NCBI RefSeq assembly: GCF_963678975.1
Contig: NC_089282.1
Coordinates: 124,001-188,000, forward strand
Reading direction: 5' to 3'
DNA from: Dysidea avara
Taxonomy: Eukaryota; Porifera; Demospongiae; Dictyoceratida; Dysideidae
DNA length: 64,000 nucleotides
Under the pieces are notes generated by a model. The model saw only the letters and a program-made list of their open reading frames with translations. It was not told where the DNA came from and did not search any database. This document shows, piece after piece, positions 1 to 13,552 of the stretch; within the stretch, counting starts at the first letter, position 1; each line of letters opens with the position of its first letter. The position numbers were made by a program, and so were the translations under genes.

Positions 1-59
1 ATGTGGATATTTGTATGTGTATGACACATTCCCTTATATTATGGTGTTGTAGTCTTCAG

Positions 60-3000
60 AAATTTCTACCCCGAGAATACGTCAAGATCAAAGGCATTGA
101 GAAGTCCATTTTCGCTGTAAGTGGGAGGGGGTATGTTAAGTTGTGTTGCTATGGTGATATATTTAAGGAACATCGTAAACTACACAATATGTCAGAACTC
201 AATGCAAAGTTCCGTTACATCCAGCTGTGTCGATCATTGAGAACTTATGGTGTAACTTTCTTCCTTGTTAAAGAGAAAATGAAGGGACGTAATCGTCTTG
301 TGCCTCGTCTCCTTGGAATTACCAAGGAGTCAGTCATGAGAGTGGATGAGAACACTAAACAAGTGTTGAAAACATGGCCTTTGACAACAGTACGTCGCTG
401 GGCAGCCTCTCCTAATAGTTTCACACTTGACTTTGGTGACTATTCTGAAGCATACTATTCAGTACAGACAACTGAAGGAGAGACTATATCACAATTGATC
501 GCTGGATACATTGACATCATTATTAAGAAGGTTTTTTTTTGTTGGTTTACTGTGCTGTACAGTTATCAATATGTTACCTAGAAACAAGCTGTTCACAAAC
601 AACTTGATCCTGATGATGAAGAAAGTGCCATCAGTGAATTCCAAGTTGGTGGGATGAGGTAAGGGAAATCCCCTTATACTGATTGAAGGGTGTGTCACAT
701 ATTGCTACAGGGCAGACATGACATCATTTTCAGCTGGTGGGCAAGGCATGGGCTCAGAAGAGGGTGTGGTGCATCACGGCGAAATGCAAAGTGTTAAACA
801 AGACAGTATGTGCTCTATTATGTTAGAATATGATGTGACATACACACGTGCACACAGACCAGCTACAAATGCATCAAGACGAAGGTGCCCAACATGGTGT
901 CATGACAGGAAGTGGAGCTTACCGGGAATACCCACAGGGAATGGTAAGCCTTCCCCCTGAGAGAATTGTCTTATCATGCTATATAGGGACCAATGAGTGG
1001 GCAGCTATTAGAAGCACAGAAGAGACTGCAGGCCAACTTAGATGGTGCCCTAGAGGCTTGCAATGCAGTGTTGACTGAGTGTGGAACTTCAGCTGACTTG
1101 CCTCCAATTGGCACTGATAGTGTACGTTACCTTGGTTACTGAAGACAAAGTATTATTGTATTTGAAACAGGCGTCGGTTGCTTGGCGACAAAACACCATG
1201 GATGTTGCCCAACAAAATGTCAGCTCTGCCTTGTCAGCCATTTTGGCGTCAACTGCTGCCATAGTAACGCTAACTGGTACAGGAGATCCTTCAGACATCA
1301 ACTACACTGCAGCTGGAGCTGCAGTCACTACAATGTTAGTCCCCAGATGTGTTTCCCTGTAATCCCTACTGGTTACCTGTAGTTCCACCAACTTGACTGA
1401 ACTAGCTAAAGCTTGTCGACTAATTGCTGCATTGAAGGGCCACGGCAAAGGTAGTGATGATTTGTTGGATGCTGCTAGAAAACTTGCAGCAGCAACAGCC
1501 AACTTGCTAAACTCTGCTCAGCCAGAAAAACTGGAGGTATCTAAATGATTAATCTTATTGTACCAGTGTAATCCCTTCCTTGTGGTGATTAGAACAGGCA
1601 GGAGTTGCTGCAGGGTGCAGTAGAGATGGGTGAAACTGCTGGTAACTTGTTGTTATTGGCTGGAAGTTGTGAAGTGGATAAGAAGACACAAGATGGACTG
1701 GTAACTATGGCTAAAGCCGTAACCACAGCAACAGCAGCACTAGTAAACAATGCTCGGATGGTTGCTCAAAAGTGCGAGGACCAAGCCCTCCAAAATCAGG
1801 TTGTAAATGCTGCTAAACTGACTGCCATGGCAACTCAGGCCCTTATCACATGCACCAAAGTGCTGGCGCCATGTATAGATAGTCAATTGTGCCAAGAACA
1901 ACTCATGGAGGCTTGCAAACTAGTTGCTGCAGCTGTTGAGAAGATCGTGATGGCTGCACAGGTGTGTATCTGTAGTGTTGCTGTGTCTAGTGTGTCTGTC
2001 TGTACAAATGTTATGTGTGGTGACATCACTGTATTCTAATTTCTTCAGGCAGCTTGTGGAGATGATGATGCAATCAAAGACCTCGGAGCAGCTGCTCATG
2101 CAGTCACTGAAGCACTGAACTCACTCATTAACCAAATAAGAGATGGACATAGTCTTGCCGACTCACAGAAGTACGAGGAAGCATGTGAAGCCATATTAGC
2201 AGCTACTGAGATGCTGGTTGGCTCAATGGGCAATGCCCAGGAGATGGTTAAACAAGCTAAGATATTAGCTGAAGCCACATCAATGCTGGTCGGAGCTATA
2301 AGGGCAGAATCAGATGGACAGATGGATGCTGATGCTCGTCGTCGTCTCCTTGACGCTGCCAAGAACCTTGCTGATGCTACATCTCGTATGGTTGAGGCTG
2401 CCAAGGTAACTACCACCTGGATAAAATTTGGTTGTATGACTTCTGTTAGGGTGCTGCTCGTGATCCGAATGATGCTGCCGCACAAGAAGCTCTTCGTAAG
2501 GCTGCTGAGGGTGTTCGCATGATCACTAACGCTACTGCAAGTGCTGCATTGAAGAAGAAAGCTATTAAGAAACTAGAAATTGCAGCTAAACAGACTGGTG
2601 CCGTAGCAACTCAGTGTATAGCAGCTGCTCAAGGGGCTGGAGCCTCTAACAGAAATGATGCTTCTCAGCAGCAACTGATCAACCATTGCAAGGTGAGTTG
2701 GTGTATCATGTTTTCTATAGCATCATCATTACATCACTACAGTCCGTGGCAGAACAGATCAGCCGACTAGTCCAATCAGTGAGGACGAGCATGAACAATC
2801 CCGATAGTGCCAGTGCTCAACTTGGTCTAATTAATGCTTCCCAATCCATGATAGCGGTATGTCACCATCTGCATCATCACATTGTAATCACATGTGCCAT
2901 CACATACACTAGCCAACTGGAAAGATGGTAGCTGCAGCTAAAGCAGCTGTGCCTACAGTGGGTGACCAATCTGCTGCCCTTCAGTTAGGAAACTTTGCCA

Positions 3001-6000
3001 AATCAACAGCAGCTGCACTAGCTGAGCTGCGTACAGCATCTGCTAAGGTGTGGGTATTGCTGTGAGATCATGTGATTGTGAGCCCCTCCCCTACTAGGCT
3101 GCAGAAGTGTGTGGCAGTTTAGAGATAGACAGTGCCATAGATGTAGTCAAGGGGTTGTCACGTGACCTAGCTGAAGTTCAGAAGGAAACTAAAGAAGGAA
3201 AACTGCTACCATTGCCTGGAGAATCAGTAAGTGTTATGATCCATGATTTCAGCTAGACAACCTGTTTCTATGTTTTGTATGTAGCAAAGATGCCTACTCT
3301 TGTTTTAAATTTATCATTTTTGATATACTAGTTAAAGTATACTACTGTATTTATGTCATCATTAGCCCGAGAGTTGTGCACTAGAGCTGGGAGCCACCAG
3401 CAAAACTGTTGGGTCATCGATGGCTCAGTTGTTAACAGCTGCTAACCAAGGAAATGAGTCTTATACTGGAATAGCTGCCCGGGATACTGCAAATGCCTTG
3501 AAGTGAGTTGGTCCTGATGTTGATCATGTGATCAATGTTTGTTGATCATATGATGCAGGGTGTTAGCTGGAGCGGTGAGGGGTGTAGCTGCAGGATCAAA
3601 GGACAAGTCAACACAGGAGTACATTTTGACAACAGCTCGACAAGTAATGGACCAATCAGTGGGTCTGATTACAGAGGCTAAAAATGCCGTTGAGAATCCC
3701 ACACAACCCAACAAGCAATTGAGACTAGCTCAGGTGATGCATTGCCATGGCTATGTTCAACTATATATTATTTGGTTACTACAGGCAGCAAAGGCTGTGT
3801 CACAGGCACTTAACGCTGTTGTGAACTGCTTGCCTGGAACTAGAGATGTGGATCAAGCCATCAAGACTATTGCAACCGCTAGCCAAGCTCTGCAAAGCAA
3901 AGAGGTCTGTTACTATTCTCTGTACTCCATAACCAGTTCCCATTCTGTACTCCTTTCCCTGTACTACTGTTATCCCTAATCCACATTCCTAATCTCCTAC
4001 AGTTCCCCAGTGCTAAAGGTGAAGCTTATCAAGTATTGCAGAATAACCTTAGTGCGGCAGCTGCCAGTCTCAACATTGCTGGAAGTGAATTAGTAGCGGG
4101 TTCCCGTGGTACCCCTGAGCAACTGGCTAAAGCATCCACCAATGTTGCCGCCAAATATCAGGAATTGTTGACTGTAAGCATTATTCCATTTGGTGCACAT
4201 CACAAGTGACATACCTCACCCAGGCTGGCCTCACACTGGCAGGAGCTTCCAAAGATCAAGATATTCAGAATTCCATCATCGGATATCTTCGCTCTATCTC
4301 AGTAGCTAGTAGTAAACTACTGTTAGCTGCTAAAGGTCTAAGTGCCGATCCTAATGCTCCAAATGTACAGAACCAACTAGCAGCTGCAGCCAGGTAACCT
4401 CACAACCTTATATGATAATGTATCAGGTGATCACACTAGAGCTGTCACTGACTCGATAAACTCACTGCTCAACATTTGCTCTTCCACTGGACCTGGCCAG
4501 AAGGAGTGTGATAATGCTATTCGTAACATTGAGGTCTGTTGTGTGACATCATGTGTATTTGTGTCACTGTGTGTGTTCTTGTGTTTATGTCATAGTGTGT
4601 CTGTGTCACTGTGTGTGTTCTTGTGTTTATGTCATAGTGTGTTTGTGTTGCTGTGTGTGTTCTTGTAACTGTGTGAGTTCTTGTTACTTACGCTGTACAT
4701 AACTTACAGGCAGTTGCCGCAGTGCTAGACAGACCCAATGAGCCAGTCAGTGAGTTCACATACTTTGATTGTATGGACACAATTGTGGAGAAGTCCAAAT
4801 TACTGGGAGAGGCAGGGGCACTGATTACTACTCATGCTAAGAGTGCAGACTATGACCAGTTTGGTAAAGCTGTAGATAGCACATCTGAAGCTGTTTGTCA
4901 ACTGACAGAAGCTGCTGCCCAGGTGTGTCACCACTACCCTCTGTCTGTGCTGTTCTATGTGTCATTGTTACCCTCTATGTAGGCAGCCTACTTGGTTGGC
5001 ATAGCCGATCCGTCTAGTTCTAGTGCCACTCCAGGGATAGTCGATCAGTCACAGTTTGCTAGAGCCAATCAGGCTATCAGCATGGCGTGTCAGAGTCTGC
5101 TCAACCCCAACTCTTCCCAACAACAGGTAGTGGGTGTGGTTGAAGGGTATGGCTGTTATCACATGTGATCCACAGGTGTTGTCTGCTGCCACGGTAATAG
5201 CTAAACACACGAGTGTTTTGTGTAATGCTTGCAAGTTGGCTTCTGGAAAAACTAGCAATCCTGTTGCTAAGAAACACTTTGTACAAGCAGCTAAAGATGT
5301 AGCCAACAGTACAGCCAACTTAGTAAAGAATATCAAGGTAAGATGTGATTGTGGTATTCTATTGTTGACCCTTCTTGGTAGGCACTAGCTGGACAAATGA
5401 CACCAGAGAACAGAGAAGCTTGTTCTCAGACCACTAAGCCACTTGTTGAAGCTGTGGAAGCCTTAGCAACATTTGCTTCATCCCCAGAATTTGCCAGTAC
5501 TCCAGCTAAGATCAGTGCTCAGGCCCACAAGGCACAAGAGCCAATCATATCATCTGGTAAAGGTGTGATCAAGGCCAGTACTAGTTTGTTGACCACATCA
5601 AAGAGTTTGGCAATCAACCCGAAGGATGCTGCCACTTGGCAACTACTAGCCAGTCATTCAAAAGCGATCAGTGATTCTATCAAGGCTCTGCTCGGTGCTA
5701 TGAAGTATGTATTGTTGCTGTAGTGATGTGGTAGTCATAGTAACGATTACTAGGGAGAAGTGTCCGGGACAGAAGGAGTGTGAAGAAGCCATTAGAGTGG
5801 TCAACAGTACTATCAATATGTTAGATCAGGCAGCACTCGCTGCGTTATCACAAGATCTCAAACCAAATGCTTCATCAACCCAACAGGTAGACCATGGCTT
5901 GTTTACAGTTAGTTTGTCATGGTGATGTGCTTGTAGGGATTCCTGGAGCAACTGGTTGAAAGTATCAGTGCTGTCAAGGAAACAATTGAGCCAATCAAAG

Positions 6001-9000
6001 TTGCTTCTAAGAATGAAGCAGAGAAACTTGGTCACCAGGTATATTGTGACATTGTGATCTCATGTGATATGACATGTCAGGTGATGGCTATGGCGAACAT
6101 GTTCCCAGGACTAGCCGGGTCAGCTATTGGATTAGCTAGCAAGACTCCATCGTCACAGCAGCAAACAATGTTATTAGAGCAAACTAAGACACTGGCTGAG
6201 GCAGCTGTACAACTGCTGTATTCTGTCCAAGAGTCTGGGGGAAATCCCAAGGTGTGGTTGTTATGTTGAGTTAGAAGGATATAATGTGTTGTTTGTTGCT
6301 AGGCAACAGAAGCATACAAAAAGACGGAGGAAGCAGCAGAGTTTGCACAAGAAGCAGTTAGAGACCTCACCAAGACAGTCGAACAATTTGGAGGAGATAC
6401 TAGCTGGGTTTCGGCCATGTTGGAAGATGTTACCAAGGCAATGGAGAAGATAGATGATGTCCACAGCATCACAATAGAAAAGACGTTCGTTGGTTACCAG
6501 ACATCAATGTTACAGCTGTGCCGTAGTATGGCCAAGAATTCTCAGGACCTGGTAATAATTCCCTGTGATGCATGTCATGTTATTGTCGTTACCATAGACA
6601 CTGAAGGCTACATCATCTCCAGAGGAAATGGCAGATATTTGTAGAGGGATTTCATCCAATTATACTGAGTTAGTTGTGTCCACTCGAGGAGCACTAGTTA
6701 CCATAGAATCAGAAGATGTATGTTGTACGACAGTACTCAGCAATGTGGTGCTACACTTTTACAGGTGTCACAGAAACTACGCTCCAATGTTCGTGCTGTT
6801 GGTGATTCTACAATAGACTTGCTTCATTGTGGAGTGAACGCTCAGATTGCTCCTGACGACAATCAATCTATCAAGGACCTGAACTATGCATCGAAAGTGT
6901 TAGCTGAGAAGGTATTGTCTGTCTGTCTGTCCGTGCGTGTGTTAACTTGCTACATGTTGCTGTAGCTGTCATACGTTGTTGCTATGTTGAAGGCAGCTAG
7001 TAAGGGCACACAGGCTTGTACTGAAGCCTTATCAACAATCAATGGTATTGTTGGTGACCTTGAAACCACGGCAATGTTTGCTGCTGCTGGAGCCCTGAAT
7101 AGTGAAGATGGTTCAAAGGGAAATTTTGCACAAAACAGAGAAGAGATCTTGAAGACTGCCAAAGTTCTTGTGGAAGACACAAAGCGTTTAGTAAGCAGTG
7201 CTGGGGGTTCACAGGAACAACTTGCTCAGGCGGCACAAGCTGCAGTAAGCACTATTTCTCAAGAAGCTGAGGCTGTGAAACTGGGAGCCATTGCCCTGGG
7301 CTCTGATGATCTTGAAGCTCAGGTGACCTTCAGAAATAACTTAATAGTTGTCATGGTCACTTGTTGCAGGTACTATTACTGAATGCTGTGAGAGATGTTG
7401 CTAATGCCCTCTCTAATTTGATTGATACAACACGAGCAGCATCTGGTAAGAGTGTTAATGACCCAGCCATGGAACGACTGAAGACTTCGGCTAAAGTGAG
7501 TGCTATTTTAGGATTCTGTAGTATATTAGTATAATAATTAGGATATGGTGACTGGTGTCAGCTCATTGTTGAAGACTGTGAAAGATGTTGAAAGTGAAGC
7601 AGGCAAAGGAGTTAGGACCCTGGAGAATGCCATTGATGCTATTAATGAAGGATTAAAGGTATTGTGTCAACTTCCTTACCCTAAGGTGTACTAATACAAA
7701 GACACCATTAATTTATACTCCAACACTAAAAACTAACATGGTTTCTTCATCTGTAGTCAGTTGTAATTGGCCTAGTAGGCATATACTCAAGAGTAGGTAG
7801 ACATGTGCCTTTTTAAGTTGTTGTGGAGGTGGGAGTATATCACTACCTCTTTGCTGCCACACCTACAGGAATACGAGTCAGAAAATTCCCCCAAAAGAGA
7901 TGCTCGACCCGAGGACCTTGTTCGTGCTACTAAGGGGGTCACCTTGTCCACAGCTAAAGCCGTACAAGCAGGGTCATCATGCCGACAAGAGGACATTACA
8001 GCTTGTGCTAACATGGGACGCCAAGCACTTACTAACATGATGGTTATCTGCAAGGTAGGCTCAGTGTGAAATTGTTTCTTGCTGACAATGTACCAATAGG
8101 GAACAGTAGCTCATGCGGAGAGTCCCGAGCTCAAGCGTAGAGCAACGTCTGCTGGGAAAGATTGCGTTGTTAGTTATCGTAAGCTGTTGGAGCAAGTACA
8201 TTCTGTAAGTGTTAATGTCGTGGTGAGCATTATATTGAGTTATTGGTGGGTTGTAGATTGTCCAAAAGCCAACCTACCAAGCTAAACAACAGCTGGCCGA
8301 GTTGTCACGAGACGTTGCACAGAATGTAGCCCAGGTGGTGCATTGTGCAGAAACATTGAAAGGTGGGTGGGGCTCAGTGAGGTGACACCATGTGATGTCA
8401 TCATTATCATAGGATCTGATTGGGTGGATGTTAAAGACCCAACTGTTGTCGCTGAAACAGAATTGCTTAATGCAGCTGCTGCCATTGAAGAGGCAGCTAA
8501 AAAATTGGAGAAGATGCAACCTCGACCAGAAGCTGTAAGTTTTAACAAGTTATAAAAACACTGTGATATGCTGTTCCATTGCAGAAAGCAAATAAGGACT
8601 TGACTTTTAATGAGCAAATTGTCGAGGCTGCTAAGAGTATTGGCAAGGCTACAGCTGCTCTTGTGAAGGCTGCCACGGCTGCTCACAGGGAGCTGGTAGC
8701 ACAGGGTAAGTTGAAGGTGTATGAAGCTGGAAGTGATGATAGCCAATGGTCTGAGGGTCTTGTGTCTGCTGTAAGTTTCTGTAACCGTTGGTGGAGTGTA
8801 TTAATTGGAATATTGGCACAGGCTAAACTTGTTGCTGCAGCAACTAGTAGTTTATGTGAAGCAGCTAATCTTGTTGTGACTGGAAGTGCTAGTGAGGACA
8901 AACTAATTGCTGGGGCTAAGGCAGTAGCTAGCTCGACTGCTCAGTTGTTGATGGCATGTCAAGTGAAGGCTGAGGCTCGGTCTGAGAACAACAAAAGACT

Positions 9001-9294
9001 GCAGGTTAGTATTTCTACATCGCACAAGTAGTAATGTTTGTTGTTTTCTAGTTGGCTGGGTCTGCAGTCAAGAAGGCAACAGAAGCATTAGTTAGGGCAG
9101 CTCGAAATGCCTCACAAGAAGTTGCATTTGATGATCCGAATATACGTCAGCCAAAATCAGCAGTCCACGCAATGACATTAACACTTGATGCTCAAGAGGC
9201 CATAAACAAAAAAGAGCGCGAGTTAGAAGAAGCCAAACGACGATTGAAGGCTATTCGAATGCAATTTAATCGTCCTCAACATCGCCAAACTTGA
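60..9294 (+). CDS. TLN: Talin, 3' part (F2 end, F3 FERM lobe, rod, I/LWEQ C-terminus)
   Basis: Talin links integrin tails to F-actin at adhesions. I read 40 exons that join without a frame break into 2,279 residues plus stop. They start at the F2/F3 boundary of the FERM head, so the first ~280 residues lie upstream. The exon at 168-530 carries the F3/PTB lobe (FFLVKEKMKG, LVPRLLGITKE, RRWAASP, FTLDFGDY, YYSVQTTEGE). Exons 711-8362 encode Ala-rich helical rod bundles. Exons 8413-9294 encode the actin-binding I/LWEQ module (VAASSTAQLL-type core) and the C-terminal dimerisation helix (KKERELEEAKRRLK). Exons: 60-116, 168-530, 582-658, 711-805, 858-943, 987-1121, 1171-1334, 1383-1536, 1593-1961, 2049-2405, 2450-2692, 2743-2856, 2913-3047, 3098-3226, 3366-3502, 3559-3733, 3785-3904, 4003-4173, 4224-4393, 4440-4533, 4710-4922, 4983-5126, 5176-5337, 5382-5704, 5754-5886, 5937-6038, 6081-6251, 6303-6551, 6598-6717, 6765-6911, 6966-7322, 7370-7495, 7542-7658, 7869-8054, 8100-8204, 8257-8362, 8413-8534, 8585-8770, 8822-9004, 9052-9294. 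Introns are mostly 42-60 nt. Confidence 0.96.
4556..4680. repeat. TG-rich minisatellite in a talin intron
   Basis: About 2.5 copies of a ~60-bp unit (GTGTGTCTGTGTCACTGTGT...TTGTGTTTATGTCATA) expand intron 20 of talin to 176 nt. Most other introns of the gene are near 50 nt. Confidence 0.8.
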
Positions 9295-9748
9295 ATATGA
9301 ACTGAACAAAGCTAGTGGCATTAACTATTATAATGTGTTTAGTAGATGTTATTTGTTGCTTTTTAAAAAACTTTGTTAGTTTTGCTGTAAACAGTTATGA
9401 CGAGTTCGATGTCAAGGGGGTGCCACGCCGCAGGTAGATCTGCAATAGCGGTCAAACTTGACCGGGGAAATTTTACCTTGACCCTTCTTGCAGCGTTTAT
9501 CGTCTGTGACTTCAGCGTTTCCTGTCGAACTTTTTACCTTTACTTATTTGAGGTTGCTATTTTTTCGATTGTGGGTTGCGCTACTATTCCCTACAACCAA
9601 TACTATCGTGTTTACTCGAAGAAGCTGTGGTACCGTGGCAAATCATCTTAAACGGTACCCTAAAAGGCAAAGCTTACAGTTTACTGGGTTATTTTTCTCG
9701 TTTTGTTGCTTGTCTAGCGTAGCGGGCATTGATTAGAATACAGCTGCT

Positions 9749-10795
9749 TTGCAGAAGATGGAGACCCAAACGGGAGATACACCGCAGGAAGAAGGTACGC
9801 CCATGTCATCTGCTGCTAAGAGGCCAAGAGGTTATGAATCACCCACCGAATCATTTATTATCCAACAAAGTAAGAAAATTGATGTGTGTGGCCATTGTAA
9901 CGAGAAGTGTGATGCTGAAAGTAAGGCTATATTGTGTGATTTTTGTCACTCTTGGACACATGCATCATGTGAGGGTCTAAAAGACAAACAGTATAATCAA
10001 TTAACACAGCTTACCTCACGAGTAGAGAACATCTCTTATTATTGTAATCTCAACCAGTGTGCATTGCTCATAAAAAGCTTTTGTATGAATGTCTCTGCAA
10101 AGTTACTCAGAGCGAAGGTGTCCCTTCCATCAGATCCCTTAAAGCAGAGCAAGATAACCCTACACCTCATTATTTCTGAAGTTTCTACAAAGATTGACGC
10201 ACTTCAGTCTCAAAATGTAACCCTTCAAGGTCAGCTCCAGTCCACATCTGAAACTTTTACGAAAGTGTCAAACACAAAATCCCTCACAACCCCTGAACCT
10301 CCTGCCCTGTCAGCAAACTCAATCGCTGATGAATTGGCTGATAGAAAATGGAGAGAAGCTAATGTTGTAGTATATAACCTTCCAGAATTGCCTGACAAGT
10401 CAAGTGATAGATCCCAGTTTACTGATCTCTGCAACACTGTCTTTGGTATTAAAGTGAGAATAGTTAAGTCACTAAGGCTAGGTAAACGACAAGATAGCAA
10501 ACCAAGACCTTTTCTTATCACAATGGAAAGCATACAAGACAAGGAGATTGTTACTTCCAATTCTTACATTTTGCATCGTCATAAACTATATAAAACTGTC
10601 TTTGTTCCACCTGACATGACAAAATATCAAAGAAGCAATTAGTGGAAGAACTCAAATGAAGAAGAGTCAATCAACCAAATTTGGTTATTCGAAATGGGGT
10701 TATTGTCACCCGAACAGCACGTCCAAGTCAAGCCACCAACCAAATGGACACAAGCATAGCGACCCCTGTTGGGGCCACGACAAATAGCTCCTGAT
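9749..10795 (+). pseudogene. LINE ORF1 protein (PHD-like zinc finger, coiled coil, RNA-binding C-part), frameshifted
   Basis: This is an ORF1 of the CR1-like non-LTR type. It starts at the ATG at 9749. Residues ~48-90 show a PHD-like Cys/His series (CGHCNEKC, ILCDFCHSWTHASC, ...YYC). A coiled-coil stretch follows, then a region typical of the ORF1 RNA-binding part (REANVVVYNLPE, VKSLRLGKR, RPFLITM). The uninterrupted frame stops at 10642, but a recognisable ORF1 tail (LVIRNGVIVTRTARPSQATN) continues in another frame to a stop near 10795. At least one frameshift therefore lies between 10630 and 10690. In this class of element the protein coats the element RNA. The copy is degraded. Confidence 0.8.
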
Positions 10796-13552
10796 GTTAA
10801 CCAATTTAGCATTGAACAATGTCCTGATGTTGAGCAACCCAGTACTGATAACTCAGATCCTAGAGTAGCTATTAACCCTATAACCAAATTAGATATTTTG
10901 TACACTAATGCTGATCAACTACTGAATAAAATGGATGACTTATCTACACTCATTGCTGGTGATGAACCAGATTTGATTCTAATCAGTGAAATATTACCAA
11001 AACGTAGTATTAATTCTCTCTTTTCAGCTAGACTCTCACTTTATGGATATCAAGCTTTTTTCAATTTCGACCCTGACTCTCACCAGACCCCTCCAGCCAT
11101 GCGTGGTGTTGGGATATACATTTCCAACAAATTAATAGTATCAGAAGTAACCTTCGATGGATATCCACACTATGAGCATGTTTGGATATCAATTAAACTG
11201 ATGGGTCATGACTCACTCCTTGTGGGTTGTATATATCGTAGTCCTTCTTCTGAAACCTTCCAAAGTACTATTGGTCTGTGTAAATTGCTTACAGAAATTG
11301 ATGACCATACACACTTGTTGATATGTGGTGATTTTAACTAGCCTGACATTGACTAGTCATCAAATTCTTGTAGTAATCATTGTTCACAATTGTTTCTTGG
11401 CACTGTACAAGACAAGTACCTTTTCCAGCATGTAGAGGCTCCTACTCGGCATGTACAAAACTCAACACCACACATCCTTGACCTCATGAAGAAGAAATGA
11501 TCAATAGTGTTAATATTCTCCCCGCTTTGGGTTTAAGTGACCATGTATGTCTCCAGTTTAATTATTTGTGCTACTGTTCTACTAACCCTGCTTCCAAACC
11601 ACGCTACAACATACATCAAGCAGATATTGTTCGGATGTGTCAAATGCTAACAGTTATTGAGTGGGACGATCTTCTGTCTCCTCTTGATATACAGTCGGCT
11701 TACAATGAATTTGCTTTGAGGTTAACTAGTATTATTAATGACTGTGTTCCCTTTGAAACTCCTCGACTAAGGAAAAATCTGTTTATGACACGAGCAGCAT
11801 TACATTTAAAGAACACAAAATGTAAGTTATGGAACAAATGTCAGCGTAGTAAGTCCCCAGCAGATTACCAAGTATATTGTCAATCTAGAAACAAGCTGTG
11901 TAATTTGACTAGATCCCTTCGTAGGAAATATGAGGCTAACTTAACATCCAACAGAACCAATAATATTAATCAGTTTTGGAAATATGTGAATTCACGTCTC
12001 AAGACACACCCATCAATTAATTCATTACGACGTGATGATAATTCTGCTGCTGACTCAGATCAAGAAAAGTGTGAGCTTTTCAATAAATTTTTCACTAGTG
12101 TATTTACTAAAGAGGACTGTACATCAATCCCCCAGTACCAATCAGATGGTTGCCATTCTTCGCTTACAGACATCGCAATTACTCCAGCAATAGTGTTTGA
12201 CAAACTGACCCAGCTGAACCCCAATAAAGCTCCTGGCCCAGAGGGCTGGCCACTATTCTGCTTAAAAGAATGTGCACAAGAGCTAAGTAGTCCTTTATTT
12301 TTCCTGTTTAACAAGTCCTTGGAGTGTTCAGTACTACCCAAGCACTGGAAGGAAGCTCTAATAACTCCAGTACATAAGAAGGGAGATCGCTCTAATGTTA
12401 GCAGTTATCGTCCTATTAGTTTGACCTCGCCTATTTATAGAATCTTGGAATCCATCATTAAAGACAACATCCAAGAACATTTGATGACTAATAATGTGAT
12501 ACTTCCTCATCAACATGGCTTTACTCCTGGAAGATCCTGTTCAACTCAACTGTTATTGGCCATGAACGATTGGACCAAAGTGCTTGACAACGGCCATTCT
12601 GTTGATATCTTGTATTTTGATTTTGCTAAGGCATTTGATTCCATCCCACACAACCGTTTAATTTCCAAGTTGCAAGGGTGTGGCATATCTGGCAAGCTGC
12701 TAGCGTGGGTGAAGAATTTTTTTGTGGGAAGGAAGCAAAAAGATGTACTGAACAGTCATGCATCAGATTGGTCAAGTGTCAGTAGTGGAGTGCCTCAAGG
12801 CTCTGTTTTGGGCCCTATTTTGTTTAATATATATGTCAGCGACGTGCCCTAATAGTTAATAGTCCCATTTTTCAATTTGCAGATGACGTGAAGATGTTCA
12901 GAACTATCAGGACTGTGGACGACTTTTGCCAACTTCAACAAGATATAATTTGCTTTTTGCATGGTCTAAGAAATGGCAACTGAAGTTCAACATCAGTAAG
13001 TGTAATTGGTTACACTTAGGTAAACCTCATGGATTTGGTGAATATGTAATTGATGGCACTACTATTACATCTTGTGATGTTGTAAGGGACTTGGGAATAA
13101 TGATTGACAATCAGTTAAAGTTTCACGATCATACCACCACAGTTGCCAAGAAAGCTAACAGACTACTAGCAGTTATTCACAAGACTTTTCAGAATTTCGA
13201 CCATGCTACATTCATCAACTTGTATAAATCATATATCCGCCCAGTGTTAGAGTATGGTAACATCATCTGGGGACCACAGTACATTCTAGATCAAGAACAA
13301 ATAGAGAAGATACAGAGAAGAGCCACAAAATTGGTCCAGGATCTTCAAAACTACACATATAATGATCGCCTCACTGCTCTAAACTTGCCATCACTTAAAT
13401 ACCGCAGACTGCGCGGTGATATGATAATGTTCTATCAGCTATTACACAGCCATTTCAGTCTAGATACATCAGATTTGTTTACTACTGCAACTTCATCAAC
13501 AACTAGGGTCACAATTACAAGTTATTTAAACCTCAAGCAACATCAAGAGTGA
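10769..13552 (+). pseudogene. LINE ORF2: AP-endonuclease and reverse transcriptase, broken
   Basis: CR1/Jockey-like ORF2. The endonuclease part (10769-11341) shows ILYTNADQLLNKMDDL, LILISEILPK, VGCIYRSP and LLICGDFN, then runs into a TAG at 11339. The continuation reads to HILDL in the same element. The reverse transcriptase (11497-12852) has the expected blocks: NPNKAPGPEGW, HKKGDRSNVSSYRPISLTS, DILYFDFAKAFDSIPH, SGVPQGSVLGPILFNIYVSD. After a further stop near 12850 the catalytic motif FADDVKMF follows in another frame. The thumb and C-terminal part (12926-13552) includes LGIMIDNQLKFHDH, YIRPVLEYGNIIWGP and IEKIQRRATK. At least two stops or frame changes make this copy non-autonomous. The element's 3' end is near 13815, at an AATACTAATACTATT tail. 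Confidence 0.9.

Noticed and set aside
3-581. Single 192-codon frame as one exon of talin
   Set aside because: It reads through two short introns. The ends at 116/168 and 530/582 have GT-AG sites, and removing them restores the family sequence.
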